Below are positions 12,001-24,337 of a stretch of DNA of 64,000 nt, in pieces. Numbering within the stretch: the stretch's first letter is position 1; each line of letters starts with the position of its first letter. Position numbers and translations under genes: made by a program. Under the pieces are notes generated by a model. The model was not told where the DNA came from. It worked only from the letters and a program-made list of their open reading frames with translations, and did no database searches. Origin of the DNA: Mrakia gelida (Eukaryota; Basidiomycota; Tremellomycetes; Cystofilobasidiales; Mrakiaceae); contig BRON01000004.1 of NCBI GenBank assembly GCA_024345305.1, positions 434,001-498,000 on the forward strand, given 5' to 3'.

Positions 12001-13515
12001 CCCTCGGACGTCTCCTGCTGCTCGGAGGGAGGAGAGGGAGCGTCGTACTTTTCGGACGCTGAGGAAGGAGAGTAAGGGCAGGAGAGAAGGGAAGACGGGA
12101 GGTGAGCTTGGCCTGGACGAAGCCTTGTGAAGCGCGACGAGACGACACGACACAAAGGACGTACAGCGACCAGTCGTAGTGAGAGTCCTCGTCCACCTGT
12201 GAAGTACGAAGAACTGTCAGTCAGAGACGGAAGAAGAAGCCGAGAAAGGGCAAAGAAGAAGGGGAGGGAACGAAGGCAAGTTCGAGCTCACCGTCTTCCA
12301 AACATCGAACCCCAGGAACTCGTCCATCTCGATAGCAGCTTCCTTCCAGTCCTCGTACGTCTTGGCGTTCCTCAACTTCACGCGAAGCACACGTCTGTGT
12401 GCTCAAGACGAAGGCCGAAAAGGTCAGCAAAGAGCGAGCGAGCGAGAGGCTTGTTGGGTCGAGGGCTGAACGCACTTATGACCCGTCCCTGCAGCGACGA
12501 AAACAAGGACAAGTCAGCTCCCAGAAGGATGAGAGAGGTGGGGAGAACTAAACTCACAAGCTAATAAGAACTCCAGCACGTTGACGACTTGTCTCGTAGC
12601 GACGTAGAAGGAGAACTCTCCAAAGATGATCGCGAGGAGGATGAGCTTCGAAGGTCAAACACGAATGGAGAGGTCAGCTCGTCCCCTTCCTTTCCGAACT
12701 GTTTCAAAAAGAAAATCCTCTTGATGCTCACCAGTAACGGGTACCTCGCGAGCTGTAGGATCAGAGTGAGAAGAGGAGGTGAGCTTGGAAGGACCTCGGA
12801 GACGGGCGAGCGAGCGACACGAAGGGAGCGAAACGGAACGAGAGACGAACATGGTAGGACCATCCTTCCCTGACCTCCTTGTCTCTCTTTTTACGCCTGT
12901 TCCCAGACCAATAAGTCAATTGTCAGCAGGTATGTCTAGGGGTGCGAGGGTTGGGAGGTTGCAGCAGAAAAACGAGACGGGGCTGAACGAGCGAGCTCGA
13001 ACCCTCCTTCCTTCTCTCCTCCCACGTCATCGTCGAGCTCTCTTCTGCCTCGTTCCTATACACCCTCGAGTCTACTGGCCCGATGGAAGGGAAGGTAAGA
13101 AGAAGAGTGTACTCACCTCTTTACCCTTGTATGTATAGGAGCGAAATCCGACACAGCTCTGAGTTTCTCAACAGGCTCGTTCTCGTTTCCATTTCCTCCT
13201 TCTCCATTCGACTCTCCTCCTCCTCCTCCCAGTATCGGAGCAGTCTCAGTCGTGGGTGAGGTGATGTGGGAAGATTCTGCTGATAAGTCGGGTGCTGCTA
13301 ATGCTTTGGCGAAGGCGAGGATGTGGCTGCGTTGGGAAGAAAAACGAGTCGGAAGGAAGGAGATGATGAGCTCGAGCGAGGTCGGGAGGGAGGAGGGAGC
13401 GGGCGAGCGCTCACGATTCGTTGACGAAATCTTCATCGAGTAGTTTCGAACGGGTAGAGGGTTGAGTTAAGGGTGGTATTGATGGCATCCGAGGGAAGGG
13501 GGGTAGTTGAGGCAT
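9070..13515 (-). CDS. Patatin-domain triacylglycerol lipase (TGL3/TGL4/TGL5 family)
   Basis: Lipid-droplet triacylglycerol lipase of the fungal TGL3/4/5 (plant SDP1) type. The chosen start ATG at 13515 gives MPQLPPFPRMPSIPPL; an ATG at 13611 in another frame is possible. Joined exons read KRRKKRDKEVREGWSYH, LARYPLL, LILLAIIFGEFSFYVATR (membrane segment), then the family's N-terminal region (RVLRVKLRNAKTYEDWKEA; SFAGVEGVRLYSETFYGTKD; YIDEVSLALKFVRESSE). The patatin core follows: NFGSSALCLSGGASFGYYHT (oxyanion loop), VVTGTSAGALIAALITTRTD (nucleophile Ser in GxSxG, about 11507-11490), SASAAVPGILNPV and FKDGSL (catalytic Asp). Then VDIPLQSLHLLFNVNHSIVS and NPHVHLFF. The last exon (about 10173-9070) is a long Ser/Gly-rich disordered tail ending in TGA at 9072-9070. 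More than a dozen short introns. Which of the three yeast paralogs it matches cannot be decided by eye. Confidence 0.92.
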
Positions 13516-13837
13516 CTGGGCTGATGAGCGTTGGGTTGGAAGGAACCGACGGGAGGCAACGTCAAAGGTGAGTTTGAGCCGTCGGTCGTCTCTCCTCGCT
13601 CCCGGCTCCATTTTTTCTCAGTTTTCTTTCTCGATCTGATCTATAGACTCGAACTCAAGAGATCTCTGGTCTCTGAAGTTTTGATGAGTGAGAAAAGTTG
13701 GACGCGAAATGACTACGCTTTTTCTCGAGGAAGGGAACCTCCTCGCCTCGAAGCTTTGAAGCTCAACTCAACGACCACCAACTTCTCCTCCTTCCCTTCC
13801 CTCTCCCCCCTCCCTTCTTCCTTTTCCTCCCTCTACT
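13516..13837. promoter_or_regulatory. Divergent promoter, lipase / NHP2
   Basis: About 320 bases between the lipase start and the NHP2 ATG. A pyrimidine-rich leader (about 13770-13835) precedes NHP2. If the lipase uses the ATG at 13611, part of this is its first exon. Confidence 0.4.
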
Positions 13838-15252
13838 ATGTCCGCCGAAGACGATAAGAAGACCAAGAAGAAGAGGAAGTCGATAGTCGCCGGTGAGGAG
13901 GCCGCTACCGTTGATGAGGTTCGTTCCAGACTCTCCTTCCCTCCTCCCCTCCCTTCTCCAAATCTCGTCTCAGCTTCAACTCGCCCGTCTCGTCTCTACG
14001 CGACCCCTCTTGAGCTCCAGCATACTAACCTTATACGTCTCTTTCACTCCTTTCACCCTTCTTTGTTCAGCCTACCCCCAAGAAGTCCAAGAAGGAGAAG
14101 AAGACCAAGGTCGCTGAGGAGGCCGGAGACGTTTCGATGGCGGACGCTTCTGCGGTTGTCGCTGAGGTTGCTGCTGAGGAGAAGGAGGACAAGAAGGAGA
14201 AGAAGGACGAGTTCCACGTTCCCCTCGAGGCTATCGCTCCCATCGCCGCTCCTCTCGCCGGAAAGAAGCTGTCGAAGAAGCTGTTCAAGACCGTCAAGAA
14301 GGGTGAGCTCAAGTTTCTTCTGCCCGTTTCGTCCCTTCCCTTTCCTTCTCGTCGTTCGTTGGACTGCAAGGGCTCGCGACCTCGAGCAGTCTGGAGGTCG
14401 TCTGGACGGTAGTTGAGGTCTAAGCAGAGCTGGAGGTGTTCTCACGTCGAAGGAAGAAAGGAAGAAGCGAGCTCAACCAACCACCTCTCAAGCTCAAAGC
14501 GAAATCTCAAACTGACCTTCTTCTCCATCCCTCCTCTTCCCCTCGTCACCTCACTCCTCCTCCTCCTGCTCCCTACCACCCTTCGTCACCTGCCTCGATC
14601 TCCACCACCAGCTTCCAAGGCTCGTCAGCTCAAGCGAGGAGTCAAGGAGGTCGTCAAGGCCCTCCGTAAAGGAGAGAAGGGTCTTCTCCTCCTCGCCTCC
14701 AACATCACCCCCATCGACATCCTTTCCCACCTTCCCGTCCTCGCTGAGGAGTCCGCCGTCCCTTACGTTTGGATCCTTGCCAAGTGAGTCGCACTTTCTC
14801 CTCCTTACCCTCGACCCTGCAGGAAACGCGTCTCGCCGCTTTCAGCCCACGACCCAACCCTTCCGCGCGTCTCACGCTTCCAAACGACCGCTGACCCTTG
14901 GCTTTGTTCTTTCTTTGCGTTTCCAGGGAGGAGCTCGGACAAGCCTCCGGAACCAAGCGAGCCACCTCGTGCGTTCTCATCTGCGAGGCCGCTCGAAAGC
15001 GGAAGGCACCCGTCGACGGCAAGCCCGCCGAGAAGGAGGAGGGAAAGGACTGGAAGGAGGGATGGGACGAGCTTGTTAAGGAGGTTGGAGAGCTGGTGAG
15101 TTTCCACGATTCTCCACCCTCTGGTTCGGGCTAAGAAACGCGCTTAAGCTCGAGCTCGAACGACTTGTCCTTGCTTCGTTCGACACGAGCTGACCACCCC
15201 CCGTCCTTCCTTTCCCGCTCGCGTTCTACAGGACTCCAAGATCATCTTCTAA
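13838..15252 (+). CDS. NHP2: H/ACA ribonucleoprotein subunit Nhp2 (L7Ae family)
   Basis: Core protein of H/ACA snoRNPs in the nucleolus (rRNA pseudouridylation). Exons by splice motif and frame: 13838-13918, 14071-14302, 14612-14783, 14927-15095, 15232-15252. The N-terminus is an unusually long Lys/Glu/Ala-rich extension (MSAEDDKKTKKKRKS, then PTPKKSKKEKKTK). The L7Ae/Nhp2 domain follows: PLAGKKLSKKLFKTVKK, ASKARQLKRGVKEVVKALRK, GLLLLASNITPIDILSHLPV, VPYVWILAK, EELGQASGTKRATSCVLI. This contains the RG(V/I)KEV..ALRKG and TPID..(S/H)LP signatures. It ends DSKIIF and TAA at 15250-15252. The intron after KTVKK is 309 nt, longer than most here. SNU13 and RPL8 share the fold, but GTKRATSCVL matches Nhp2 best. 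Confidence 0.92.
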
Positions 15253-15799
15253 AATCATCTTGATCTCGTTTGTTTGCTCTTTGGGTTTCTTTGTTAGGGT
15301 AGACTCGCTCGTCGATTGGGACGGGGGAGAGGAGGGGAGGGGATCCGTCGCGTTCTTCGTGGTTTTCGTTTCTCAGTTCGCATAAGCAGGACGGTTCGGT
15401 TTCGCGAGCGTCTTCGGGTTGTATAACATTCTTTCACTTTCAAACTCTAGCTTGAAACGAGCTTGGCGCGAGAGAAAGAGATAGGGCGAGCGGGAACGTG
15501 GGGAGGGACGGAAGACGAGAGAGGAGAGAAGGACGTCGTCGAGTCGATTCTCGCTCTCGTGTTGTTTCTCGCTCTTTCCAGGCTCGCAAGAACAGAGACG
15601 TGAGGGTCATAGTCGTAGCTGTGTGTGTAGTGCTCCTTCCCCTCGAATGGTACGGCAGCACCTCCTCGTTGGCCGTTGGGCAACTCCTCGACGCGACGTG
15701 AATGATCTGATGAAGAAGGAGAAGACGGGACGAAGAGTCAGATCTGATCGAAAGACGACACCGAGGTCGAAGAGCAGACTCACCCTACTTGATCTCGAT
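15253..15799. other. Convergent 3' region, NHP2 / F-box-like gene
   Basis: About 550 bases between convergent stop codons, with no convincing coding frame. TTTGTTTGC/TTGTTAGG tracts after NHP2 fit a 3' UTR. Confidence 0.45.
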
Positions 15800-16915
15800 C
15801 TAGATATCGTCCATCAAGCTCTCCAACGCGTCTTTCCACGGCCAGTTCGCGTGAGCGATGACTCGGTTGAAAGTCTTCCTCAACGCCTCCAAGAGAGCCA
15901 CCCTCTCGGCCTCCTTCTCGACGAGAACCCTGACCTTCATCTTCAACACCTCCGGTGAAGTTCGTCGTCGAAGAGCCTCTCTCTTCGCGCCTTCCTTCGC
16001 CAACACCATCAACGGCGTCCATCCCGTCTTCGTCCTCGTCGATGGCCACAGCGAGAAGTCGTGGATCGTCTCGAACTCGACCTGATTGAGCATGAGCTTC
16101 GTGATTGTATCAGTAGGCTGGACCTGCTGGATGGTGAACGAGCGGAGCCGATTCCAGCGATGAAGGACGTCCTTCACGGAGAAAGGGGGAAGCTCGTCCT
16201 CGGGTCGACGCGGCCTCCCCAACGGTACTGTAGTTCTTGGACGGTAACATGAAGAGGGTTGAAGAAGTGGTAGATGGGTGTTGAACCGGTCATCTCGTCC
16301 TGCTTGGTATCCAGTCGAACCAGGAGCGAGGTGAGGATCAAGGGCTGACGCAGAGAAGGGGAGTGATGCGAAGTGCGAGGAAATCGATCCGTGTAGACGT
16401 CTGCATGTATGTGAGCCGGATCGAGGGAGCTGCTAGACGTCGAAGGCAGGATACAAGAGAACGAGAGGTGCTTGACATGGCTGAGGGAGAGGTAGGGTTC
16501 GAGCTGGGGCTGAGAGAGTTCCTGTTCGAGGCGAGCACCAGAAGACAAGAAAGAGGATCAGCTGTTGCGAAGCAAAAAACGATCGGAAGCAGGGCAAACA
16601 CACTGTTCTCTGGCAAAACAGCTTCGAGAAGGAACCGACGTCCTCAAAGGAGATCTCGTAGTAGAGGACGGGAGTGGAAAGTTCGAGGAACTCCAAGCTG
16701 ACGAGCGAGGTCTGGACGAGCGTTGATGGATCGCAGAAGCGAAGGATCTCTCGCTTGAGCTCCGTAGGGAGGAGGGGAGGAGACGGGACGACCATCCTTT
16801 CCGAAATGGCGAGCTCGTCGAGGGAGAGGGGGAGGGAGGTTTCGCGGGAAGGGGGTGCGACGACGGAGGAGGAGATGGGGAGGAGAGAACGGGGGAGGGT
16901 GGAAGAAACGTCCAT
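15800..16915 (-). pseudogene. F-box-like protein with apparent frameshift (paralog 1)
   Basis: The start ATG at 16915 gives MDVSSTLPRSLLPISSS. The F-box-like segment is LLPTELKREILRFCDPSTLV then QTSLVSLEFLELSTPVLYYE. Exon 1 is 16915-16604 (phase 0, ends LFCQRT). Exon 2 starts at 16521 with ELSQPQLEPYLSLSHVKHLS and reads through LILTSLLVRLDTKQDEM and IYHFFNPLHVTVQELQYRWG. At the C4 run 16217-16220 (G4 on the coding strand) the reading must gain one base to continue into ELPPFSVKDVLHRWNRLRSF and end KDALESLMDDI, TAG at 15802-15800. Both halves align with the paralog at 25956-27063, so they belong to one gene. A real 1-nt deletion, a sequencing error or a tiny unrecognised intron are the options. 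Presumed role, if intact: substrate receptor of an SCF ubiquitin ligase. Confidence 0.72.
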
Positions 16916-17450
16916 TTTGGTGACCTTTGACGGAGCGACGAGGGATGATTTGGGTATGATTGAGGAGGTGAGATGAAGCGTAGTGTAGGGAAGCGATGTG
17001 CGGGGTCCTGAGAGATCTGGTTCGAGTGGTGCTTTGGGAAGCTCGTCGTCGGGAGGAGAAAGGAACGAGGGACAGAGCTCATGCACAACGGTTCGTCCCT
17101 TGTTTGTCCTTCTGCCCCCGTTTTGACACTTTTTTGGACCGTTTTGCCTTGCTCTCGGACCTTGTTATGCATCCTTCTGACTCTCTGCGATCGATGAAAA
17201 TCGAAGAAATAAAAAAAGGTAACTTGGTCCTCTCCTCTCGACGCCTGCCCTTTCTCTCTTCGCGAGCTCGAGTTCCACTCCTTCCCTTCCATCCATTCCC
17301 GACGCGACTTCCTTTCCCCCCTCTCTTTCGTCCTAGAAGTTCCTCTCCCCCTCCTCGACCCCTTCTCGTATAGAAACCTCCCTCTCGACCCCTGCCTCCT
17401 TCCCTAGAGAGGGTTTTCCCCCCCTTACCCCCTTCCTTCTCCTTCCCACC
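16916..17450. promoter_or_regulatory. Divergent promoter, F-box-like gene / STH1
   Basis: About 535 bases between divergent starts. The STH1 side has a long C/T-rich leader (17270-17450) ending CCACCATGG. An AATAAAAAAAGG stretch lies near 17206. No coding frame is convincing. Confidence 0.4.
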
Positions 17451-20400
17451 ATGGATCCGAACGCTTTCAACCCTCCCTCGTCCTCCTCCCAACCTCCTCA
17501 AGGATCGAACTCCTACAACAACTTCGACCCTTCTCAACAGCAGCAACAACAGCAGCAGTACCTCCAGCAGCAACATCAACAGCAGCAGCAGCAACAGCAG
17601 CATGGAGGAGGAGCAGGAGGAGTCGGTTCCCAAAGCATCTTCAACAACCTCAGCGACCCCAACCGTCCCCCGCTGCCTCAGGGTTTGACCGTAGATATGG
17701 CTCAGAGCATGACCAAGGACAAGTTCAAGGCCATCGTAGGCGTGAGTGTCTTTTTTTCGCACACCTTTCGAGCTGGATGGGACCGAGAGAGGGAGAGGCC
17801 GAAGGGAAGGAACGGACACGTCGAGCTGACCTCTTTCCTCCTTCCTCGTCTTTCTATGGATGCCATCCAGCGAATTCAAATGCTTCGAACTCAAAACATG
17901 AACGAGCACAACTCTCAGGAAGCAGCTCAGCTCATGAACGTAGTCAAGATGTTTGGGAAAGCTCAAGAGTGGAAGTGAGTCGGATCCCTCCCTTCCTTCC
18001 CCCTCTCTCTCGTTATCTCCTCGTCTCTCCTTCTTCTATAGAGCGAGAGACAGCGGCAACCTTCGTCCTCGATGGAACTGCACGTATACTGACTCCCATA
18101 TCGCTTCTTTTTACCTCTCCCAGCAAACTCGTCTTCCTTCAGAACCAGCAGCGTAAAACGAACGGATCCGTCCCAACTCCTCCCACCAACGCTTCCTCCC
18201 TCCCCACCAACTCCTCCGGTCAGCAACAGATCCCCTCCCTCAGCCCAGAACAGATCGCTCAACTCCGAACCCAGATCCACTCTTGGAAACTCCTCAACCG
18301 AAACCTTCCTCTCCCTTCCCACCTCCAAACCGCCGCCACCCTCTTCGGACTCGACAAGGAAGCGTCAGCCCCCCCGTCCGACGCTCCTGGAGAGGCTACC
18401 AACAACAACCTCAGCGATGGCTTGGAAAAGAAGCTCGCAGAGGCTGCCGTCGACGTCGCTGGAGCAGCTGAGGCCAGGGAGAAGACTGCCGCAGCGGAAG
18501 GAGAGTCGACGTCGAACGGAGGAGTCGCCGCGAACGGAGACGTCAAGACCGAGTCGTCGACAGCAGGACCTTCGACGACGACCGAGGACAAGGAGCCGGA
18601 GGGACCTCTTCCTTACGCTATGGAGAACGACAAGGAGTCCGGAATCCACCCTTACAACTCCTACACCCACCCTCTCACCCTCCTCAAGCGACCCGCTCCC
18701 GTCGTTCCCTTCGCCGCTTCCAAGCAGCAGAAACTCCTCGTCCCTTCCCTCATGCCCACCGGAATGGACCCGTACGCTCTCCTCGAGGAACGGAACCGAT
18801 TCGTCGAGACGAGAATCAAGTGGAGGATCGAGGAACTCGAGCAACTCCCTTCGACGCTCGGTCAAGGAGCAGGACCCGAACCCGTCAACGGTCTCATCCA
18901 GTCGGAGGATCCCAACGCGAAGGCCAGGATCCGAGCTCTCATCGAACTCAAGGCCCTCGGACTCCTCGAGAAGCAGAAGCAGTTCAGGGAGGATCTCGTT
19001 CGGTCGCTCAACTCGTCGTCGTCGCTCTCGACGGACCGAAACCAGTTCCGTCGAACCAAGAAGATCGCCATCCGAGACGCTCGACAGACGGAAGCCCTCG
19101 AGAGGAAGCAACGAGCCGAGAGGGACAAGAAGGTCAAGCAGAAGCAACTCGACTACGTCTCCATGATCTGCAACCACGGCAAGGAACTCCTTCGAGCTGG
19201 ATCGGCCGCCAACGAGAGGCAGAAGAAGATGGGCAAGATGGTGCTCAGCTACCACTCGACGACCGAGAAGGAGGAGCAGAAGCGAGTCGAGAGGATCTCC
19301 AAGGAACGTCTTCGCGCTCTCAAGAACGACGACGAGGAGGCCTACCTCAAGCTCATCGACACCGCGAAGGATACTCGAATCACCCACCTCATTCGACAGA
19401 CCGACTCCTACCTCGACTCGCTCGCTCAAGCCGTCGTGGCCCAGCAGAACGACGACGTCCACCGCGACCACCACGCCGTGCCGTTCGAGACCGAGAAGGG
19501 AGAGGCGGACGAGACGATGTTCGGAGGGAAGAAGGAGGAGGCGGAACCCGGAGAGGATCCCAACAAGGTCTCGTACTACGCCGTCTCCCACCGAATCACC
19601 GAGAAGATCACCAAGCAGCCCAGCATCCTCGTCGGAGGAACGCTCAAGGAGTACCAGCTCAAGGGTCTCCAGTGGATGGTCAGCTTGTACAACAACAGGT
19701 TGAACGGTATCTTGGCCGACGGTTCGTTCTTTCTTCCCTTCGCGTCTCTCTCTTCCCTTTCTTCGCGTCGAACGAGGTCGAGCTGACCTGTTTCTCTCTT
19801 CTTCGCTTTCCTTTCTGCAGAGATGGTACGAATTCTTCTCCGCTACGAATGCGTGCTCTCGTGCTCGATCGAAGCTGACCTCTTCTCCCCTTTTGCGATC
19901 GCGTCTCGCAGGGTCTCGGAAAGACGATTCAAACCCTCTCTCTCATCACTTTCCTCATCGAGTCGAAGAAGCAGCACGGACCCTACCTCGTTATCGTCCC
20001 TCTTTCCACCATCACCAACTGGACGCTCGAGTTCGAGAAATGGGCTCCCTCCGTTTCGACGGTCATCTACAAGGTACGAGCGACGTCCCTCTCCCTCCTC
20101 CCCTTCTCTTCGCTTCCCTCGACTCGAGCTCGCGCATTGCCGTTCGTTACGCGAACCTCACCGCTGACCATTCTTATCGCTCGTCTCGATTTCGCAGGGA
20201 ACTCCTCAAGCTCGTCGAGACGCCGCCGTCAAGATCAAGTCCGGAAACTTCCAGGTTCTCATCACGACTTTCGAGTACATTATTCGAGAGAAGGCTCTGC
20301 TCGGAAAGATCAAGTGGGTGCATATGATTATCGGTAAGTCGAATCTCTCCCCTTCTCTCTTCGTTCTCGAGCTCTGGCTGACCTCTCGCTTCGTTTCGCC

Positions 20401-23400
20401 AACAGACGAGGGACATCGAATGAAGAACGCCGAGTCGAAGCTCTCCCAGACTCTCTCCCTCTACTACACTGCTCGATACCGTCTCATTCTCACTGGAACT
20501 CCTCTTCAGGTACGTCATTTCTCCCTTTGGTGGTCGAAGTCGACTCGAGGCGGCTCGATCCTGACGCGTCTTCTCGTGCCGTCTCGTCTCCGCAGAACAA
20601 CCTTCCCGAGCTGTGGGCTCTCCTCAACTTCGTCCTCCCCAAGATCTTCAACTCGGTCAAGTCCTTCGATGAGTGGTTCAACACACCGTTCGCCAACTCG
20701 GGAGCTTCCGACAAGATGGGAATCAACGAGGAGGAGCAGCTTCTCATCATCAGACGTCTTCATAAGGTGCTTCGACCTTTCCTCCTTCGTCGACTCAAGA
20801 AGGACGTCGAATCGGAGCTCCCGGACAAGGTCGAGAAGGTCATCAAGTGTAAGATGAGCGCTCTTCAGCAGAGGATCTACACCACCTACAGGAAGCACGG
20901 GTTCTTGCAGAGCGAAGGTCTCGACAAGACTGGGTTCGTTCATCCTCGATTCGTTTTCCGCTCGCGACTTTGACTGACTCTCCTCGCTGTTTTCAATCGA
21001 TGTTTACAGAAAGTCCAACATCGTCAAGGGTCTCAACAACACCGTCATGCAGCTCAGGAAGATCTGCAACCATCCCTTCGTTATCGAGGCCATCGAGGCT
21101 CAGGTCAACCCGCTCAAGGTCTCCGACGACCGACTTTGGAGGAGTTCAGGAAAGTTCGAGCTTCTTGACAGGATCCTTCCCAAGCTCTTCGCTACCGATC
21201 ATCGAGTGAGTATCATCTCTGAGCCTCTCTCTGGCTCGTTGCTCCGTTCCCTCGCTTTCGAACTCGCGACTCATCCTGCCTTCGTCTACTCTTCCCTTCC
21301 TTCCTTCTCACTCGTCTTCCAGGTCCTCATGTTCTTCCAAATGGTCAACATCATGCACATCTTCGAGGACTACCTCATTTACCGAGGATACGGAGACTGC
21401 CTCCTTCGTCTCGACGGATCTACGAAGGCCGACGATCGAACGGATCTCATCACCAAGTTCAACGCTCCCGACTCTCCCTACAAGATCTTCATCCTTTCTA
21501 CTCGAGCTGGAGGTCTCGGTCTCAACTTGCAGACTGCCGATACCGTCATCATGTGAGTGTCGAAGAAGCCTTTCGCGTCGCGTCGACTCCTGACCGAAAC
21601 GAGAAACTGACGCGTCGTCGTCTCTCCTTCCTCTTCCTCTTTCCTCGCACAGTTACGATTCGGATTGGAACCCTCACGCCGATCTTCAAGCCCAGGATCG
21701 GTTCGTTATACCTCTCTCTCCCTTTCTTTGGCCTTTTCGGCGAAGAAAATGAGCTGACGAGTCTGCGTTGATTTCGTCTTTCTTTTCTCCTTTCCTCAGT
21801 GCTCATCGAATCGGACAGAAGAAGGTCGTCAAGATCTTCCGATTGGTGACGAACAAGTCCATCGAGGAGGATATCCTCGCTACCGCTCAGGGCAAGCTGG
21901 CGATTGACGGAAAGGTCATTCAGGCTGGAAAGTTCGACAACAAGGTACGCCCGCGTTCTTCTCGTCTCTCCCTTCTCGTCGCCTCTTTTCTTCGAACGTC
22001 AAACTAACATGGCCTTCCTTCCTTACCCTATCAGTCCTCCGCTGCCGAGCAGGAAGCTCTTCTCGTTCGTACTTCCTTCCCTTGCGATTGAAGCTCGCGG
22101 TCTCGGAAGACGACGTCGTTGACTGGTTTTCTTCGCTTCTTTCCCCTACAGCGATCTCTTCTCGAAGCCGAAGTCGAGGAGGGAGATGAGGACGACAATG
22201 GAGAGATGGGTGACGAGGAGATCAACGAGTTGCTCGCTCGAGGTGATCACGAGATGCCCATCTTCCAGGCGATGGATATTCAACGAGAGAAGGATGCCAA
22301 AGCTCAGTGGAAGGCTCAGGGAGGAACTGGTCCTCACCCCGAACGTCTCATGACTGACGAGGAGGTTCCAGAGGTCTACCGGTGAGTCGAACCTCTCCCT
22401 TTGTCGCTCGTTCGCTCGAAAGTTCGCTGACCTTCGTTTCTTTCTCCGCCCAGCCGAGACGTCGTGATCGTTTCCACCGAGAAGGAGGAGGACGAGGGTC
22501 GAGGCCAGCGAGTCAAGGCTGCTGTTATCTACGACGATGGTCTGACGGAGGAGCAGTTCTTGAACGTGAGTCGTCGCGTCTCTGTTTCACTTCGTTCTCC
22601 TCGTTTTGTTCGCTGACCTCTTCACCTCCTCGCTCGTCTCAACAGCAACTCGAGAACGACGAGGATCAGAACGAGGAGGAAGCCGCCGAGAGGAAACGTC
22701 AACGAGCATCGCGGAAGGCCAACAAGTCTCAAGTTCAGTCTTCGGAGGACGAGGCAGCTCCCGGAGGCGACGACGACGACGAATCGGACGACCCCTACGT
22801 CTCGAAGAAGACTCAGGCTCGAGGCTCGGGCAAGAAGCGAGGACGACCCAAGAAGATCGTGGACGACGACGAGGACGACGACTCGGTCGGGAACAGGAAG
22901 AGAGGACGACCTTCAGCTTCGGTCACTCCTTCTGTCGCGGACGACGACGACGATACTCGAGACTCCGTGAGTTCTCCTTCTCGTGGCTACATCCTCTTCT
23001 CGGAACGAAGCTAACGACCTCTTCTTCCAGCAGAAACGTCGCAAAGTCGCTGGAGGGTATGACAAACAGCACATGAAGGTACGTCTCGATTCGTCGCGTC
23101 CTCTTCTTTTCTCGTTCGAAGACGCTGATCCTCACCTCCTTTCCTCCTTCTCAGACCGCTCTCATGGCCGTTTTCGACGGACTCACCGGACTTCACAACG
23201 CTACCATGGATCAACCTCACGCCGCTGCCTTCATGACGACCGTCTCGAAGAAGGCGAGCCCCCCTTTTTTTTCTCCTTCGCGTCCTCGTTTCGCTCGCTC
23301 GAGCTGACTTTTCTTTGATTTCCTCGCCATCCAGGAGTACCCATCCTACCATCTCATGGTCAAGAAGCCTATTTGGTTCAACGCCATCAGGAACAAGATC

Positions 23401-23981
23401 CAGAAGAACCAGTACAAGGACGTGAACCAAGCTCATTCCGACTTCGTGAGTTTCTCGCTCGATCGCTTTCTCTCGTCGCTCTTCCCCTTCGATAGCTGAC
23501 CTCGTCTTCGCCTTCTTTCCAACAGCAACTCATCTTCACCAACGCTCGAGTGAGTCTTCCTCCTCTCTTGCATCCGTTCGAAACGCGTTCGTTCTGACTC
23601 GTTTCCTTTTTCTCCCTCCAGATCTTCAACGAGGAAGGATCGTGGGTCTACCAAGACGCCAACGTCCTCGAGCAGAACCTCCCCATCCTCTGGGCCTCCC
23701 ACATCGTCGGATCAGGTCTCCCAGGAGCCGATGGAACCCCTGGAGGAGGAAGCAGCACCGTTGGAGGCAGCAGCGCCGTCCCCAGTGCTGTCGGAACCGG
23801 AACCTCGACGCCTGCCCCCGCGTCCGTCACCGATGGAGAGCCCAGGAAGGTCATGCTCAAGTTCGGAGCTGGAGGAGGAGGAGGATCTGTTGGTGCTGGA
23901 GCTGGAGCCGGTCCTTCGAGACTCAGGGAGGAGGAGGATCAGGATCAGGCTGAGGACTCGGCGTCGTCGGAAGAGGACTGA
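17451..23981 (+). CDS. STH1: SWI/SNF-RSC type chromatin remodelling ATPase (Snf2/Sth1)
   Basis: Nuclear ATP-dependent nucleosome remodeller. The start has perfect Kozak context (CCACCATGG). The N-terminus is poly-Q (about 17539-17600); then a QLQ-like segment [20 protein letters not shown], an HSA region ([18 protein letters not shown] and onward), and basic helices. SNF2 helicase motifs: [35 protein letters not shown] (Walker A), DEGHRMKN (Walker B), [40 protein letters not shown] and [17 protein letters not shown]. Next are SnAC-like [20 protein letters not shown], two AT-hooks ([16 protein letters not shown]) and a bromodomain ([40 protein letters not shown]). TGA at 23979-23981. More than twenty introns, including a 5-nt exon at 19821-19825 inside the Walker A region. 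Fungal SNF2 and STH1 are close; the bromodomain plus AT-hooks occur in both, so the symbol is a best guess. Confidence 0.95.
19821..19825 (+). other. STH1: 5-nt micro-exon of STH1
   Basis: AGATG between an acceptor (TTTCTGCAG) and a donor (GTACGA). The upstream exon ends GAC G at 19721 and the next begins GGTCTCGGA at 19912. Only with these five bases does the frame read D-E-M-G-L-G-K-T, the conserved Walker A context. Confidence 0.9.
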
Positions 23982-24337
23982 GGAGGGTTGGGGTTTCGTT
24001 CGTTTCTTTTCTCTTTCGATAGGGTTCTCTCTTCTTTCACGTTTCGGTCCTTCTGTGCTAGCTTTTCTAAGTAGTCGCTTTCTCCCGATATCTTTTTCTA
24101 TCACGTCGTTTGAAGAGCGCTTGCGAGCGACGAGAGAAAGACTCAAACGACGGAGGGAGTCGCGAAAGACGCCTGTTCTTGCTTCGACCGAGGACTCAAA
24201 GATCAAACGTTCGTTGATTGAGCTAGGCTACGATGGTAATTAGCCTTAACGTGAGGTAGAAGAAGAGGGGAGGAACGTCAGGCGCGGACCAAGTGCGGCT
24301 CGAAACCGAAACGCGTCGAGCTGACCTTCAATCGACC
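23982..24337. other. Convergent 3' region, STH1 / F-box-like gene
   Basis: About 355 bases between convergent stops. T-rich tracts follow STH1 (24000-24100). No gene seen. Confidence 0.45.

Noticed and set aside
13411..13611. ATG at 13611 as the lipase start
   Set aside because: It needs a poor donor (GTTGCC) to reach the conserved frame, whereas ATG 13515 is in frame directly; it remains possible.
18365..19591. Long (408-codon) minus-strand open frame of Leu/Val/Glu-rich composition
   Set aside because: Exact antisense of the STH1 exon encoding the HSA region; no splice signals or family match on that strand.
18820..19878. Plus-strand frame rich in Arg/Glu/Gln overlapping STH1
   Set aside because: Out-of-frame reading of the same STH1 exon; the conserved protein lies in the other frame.
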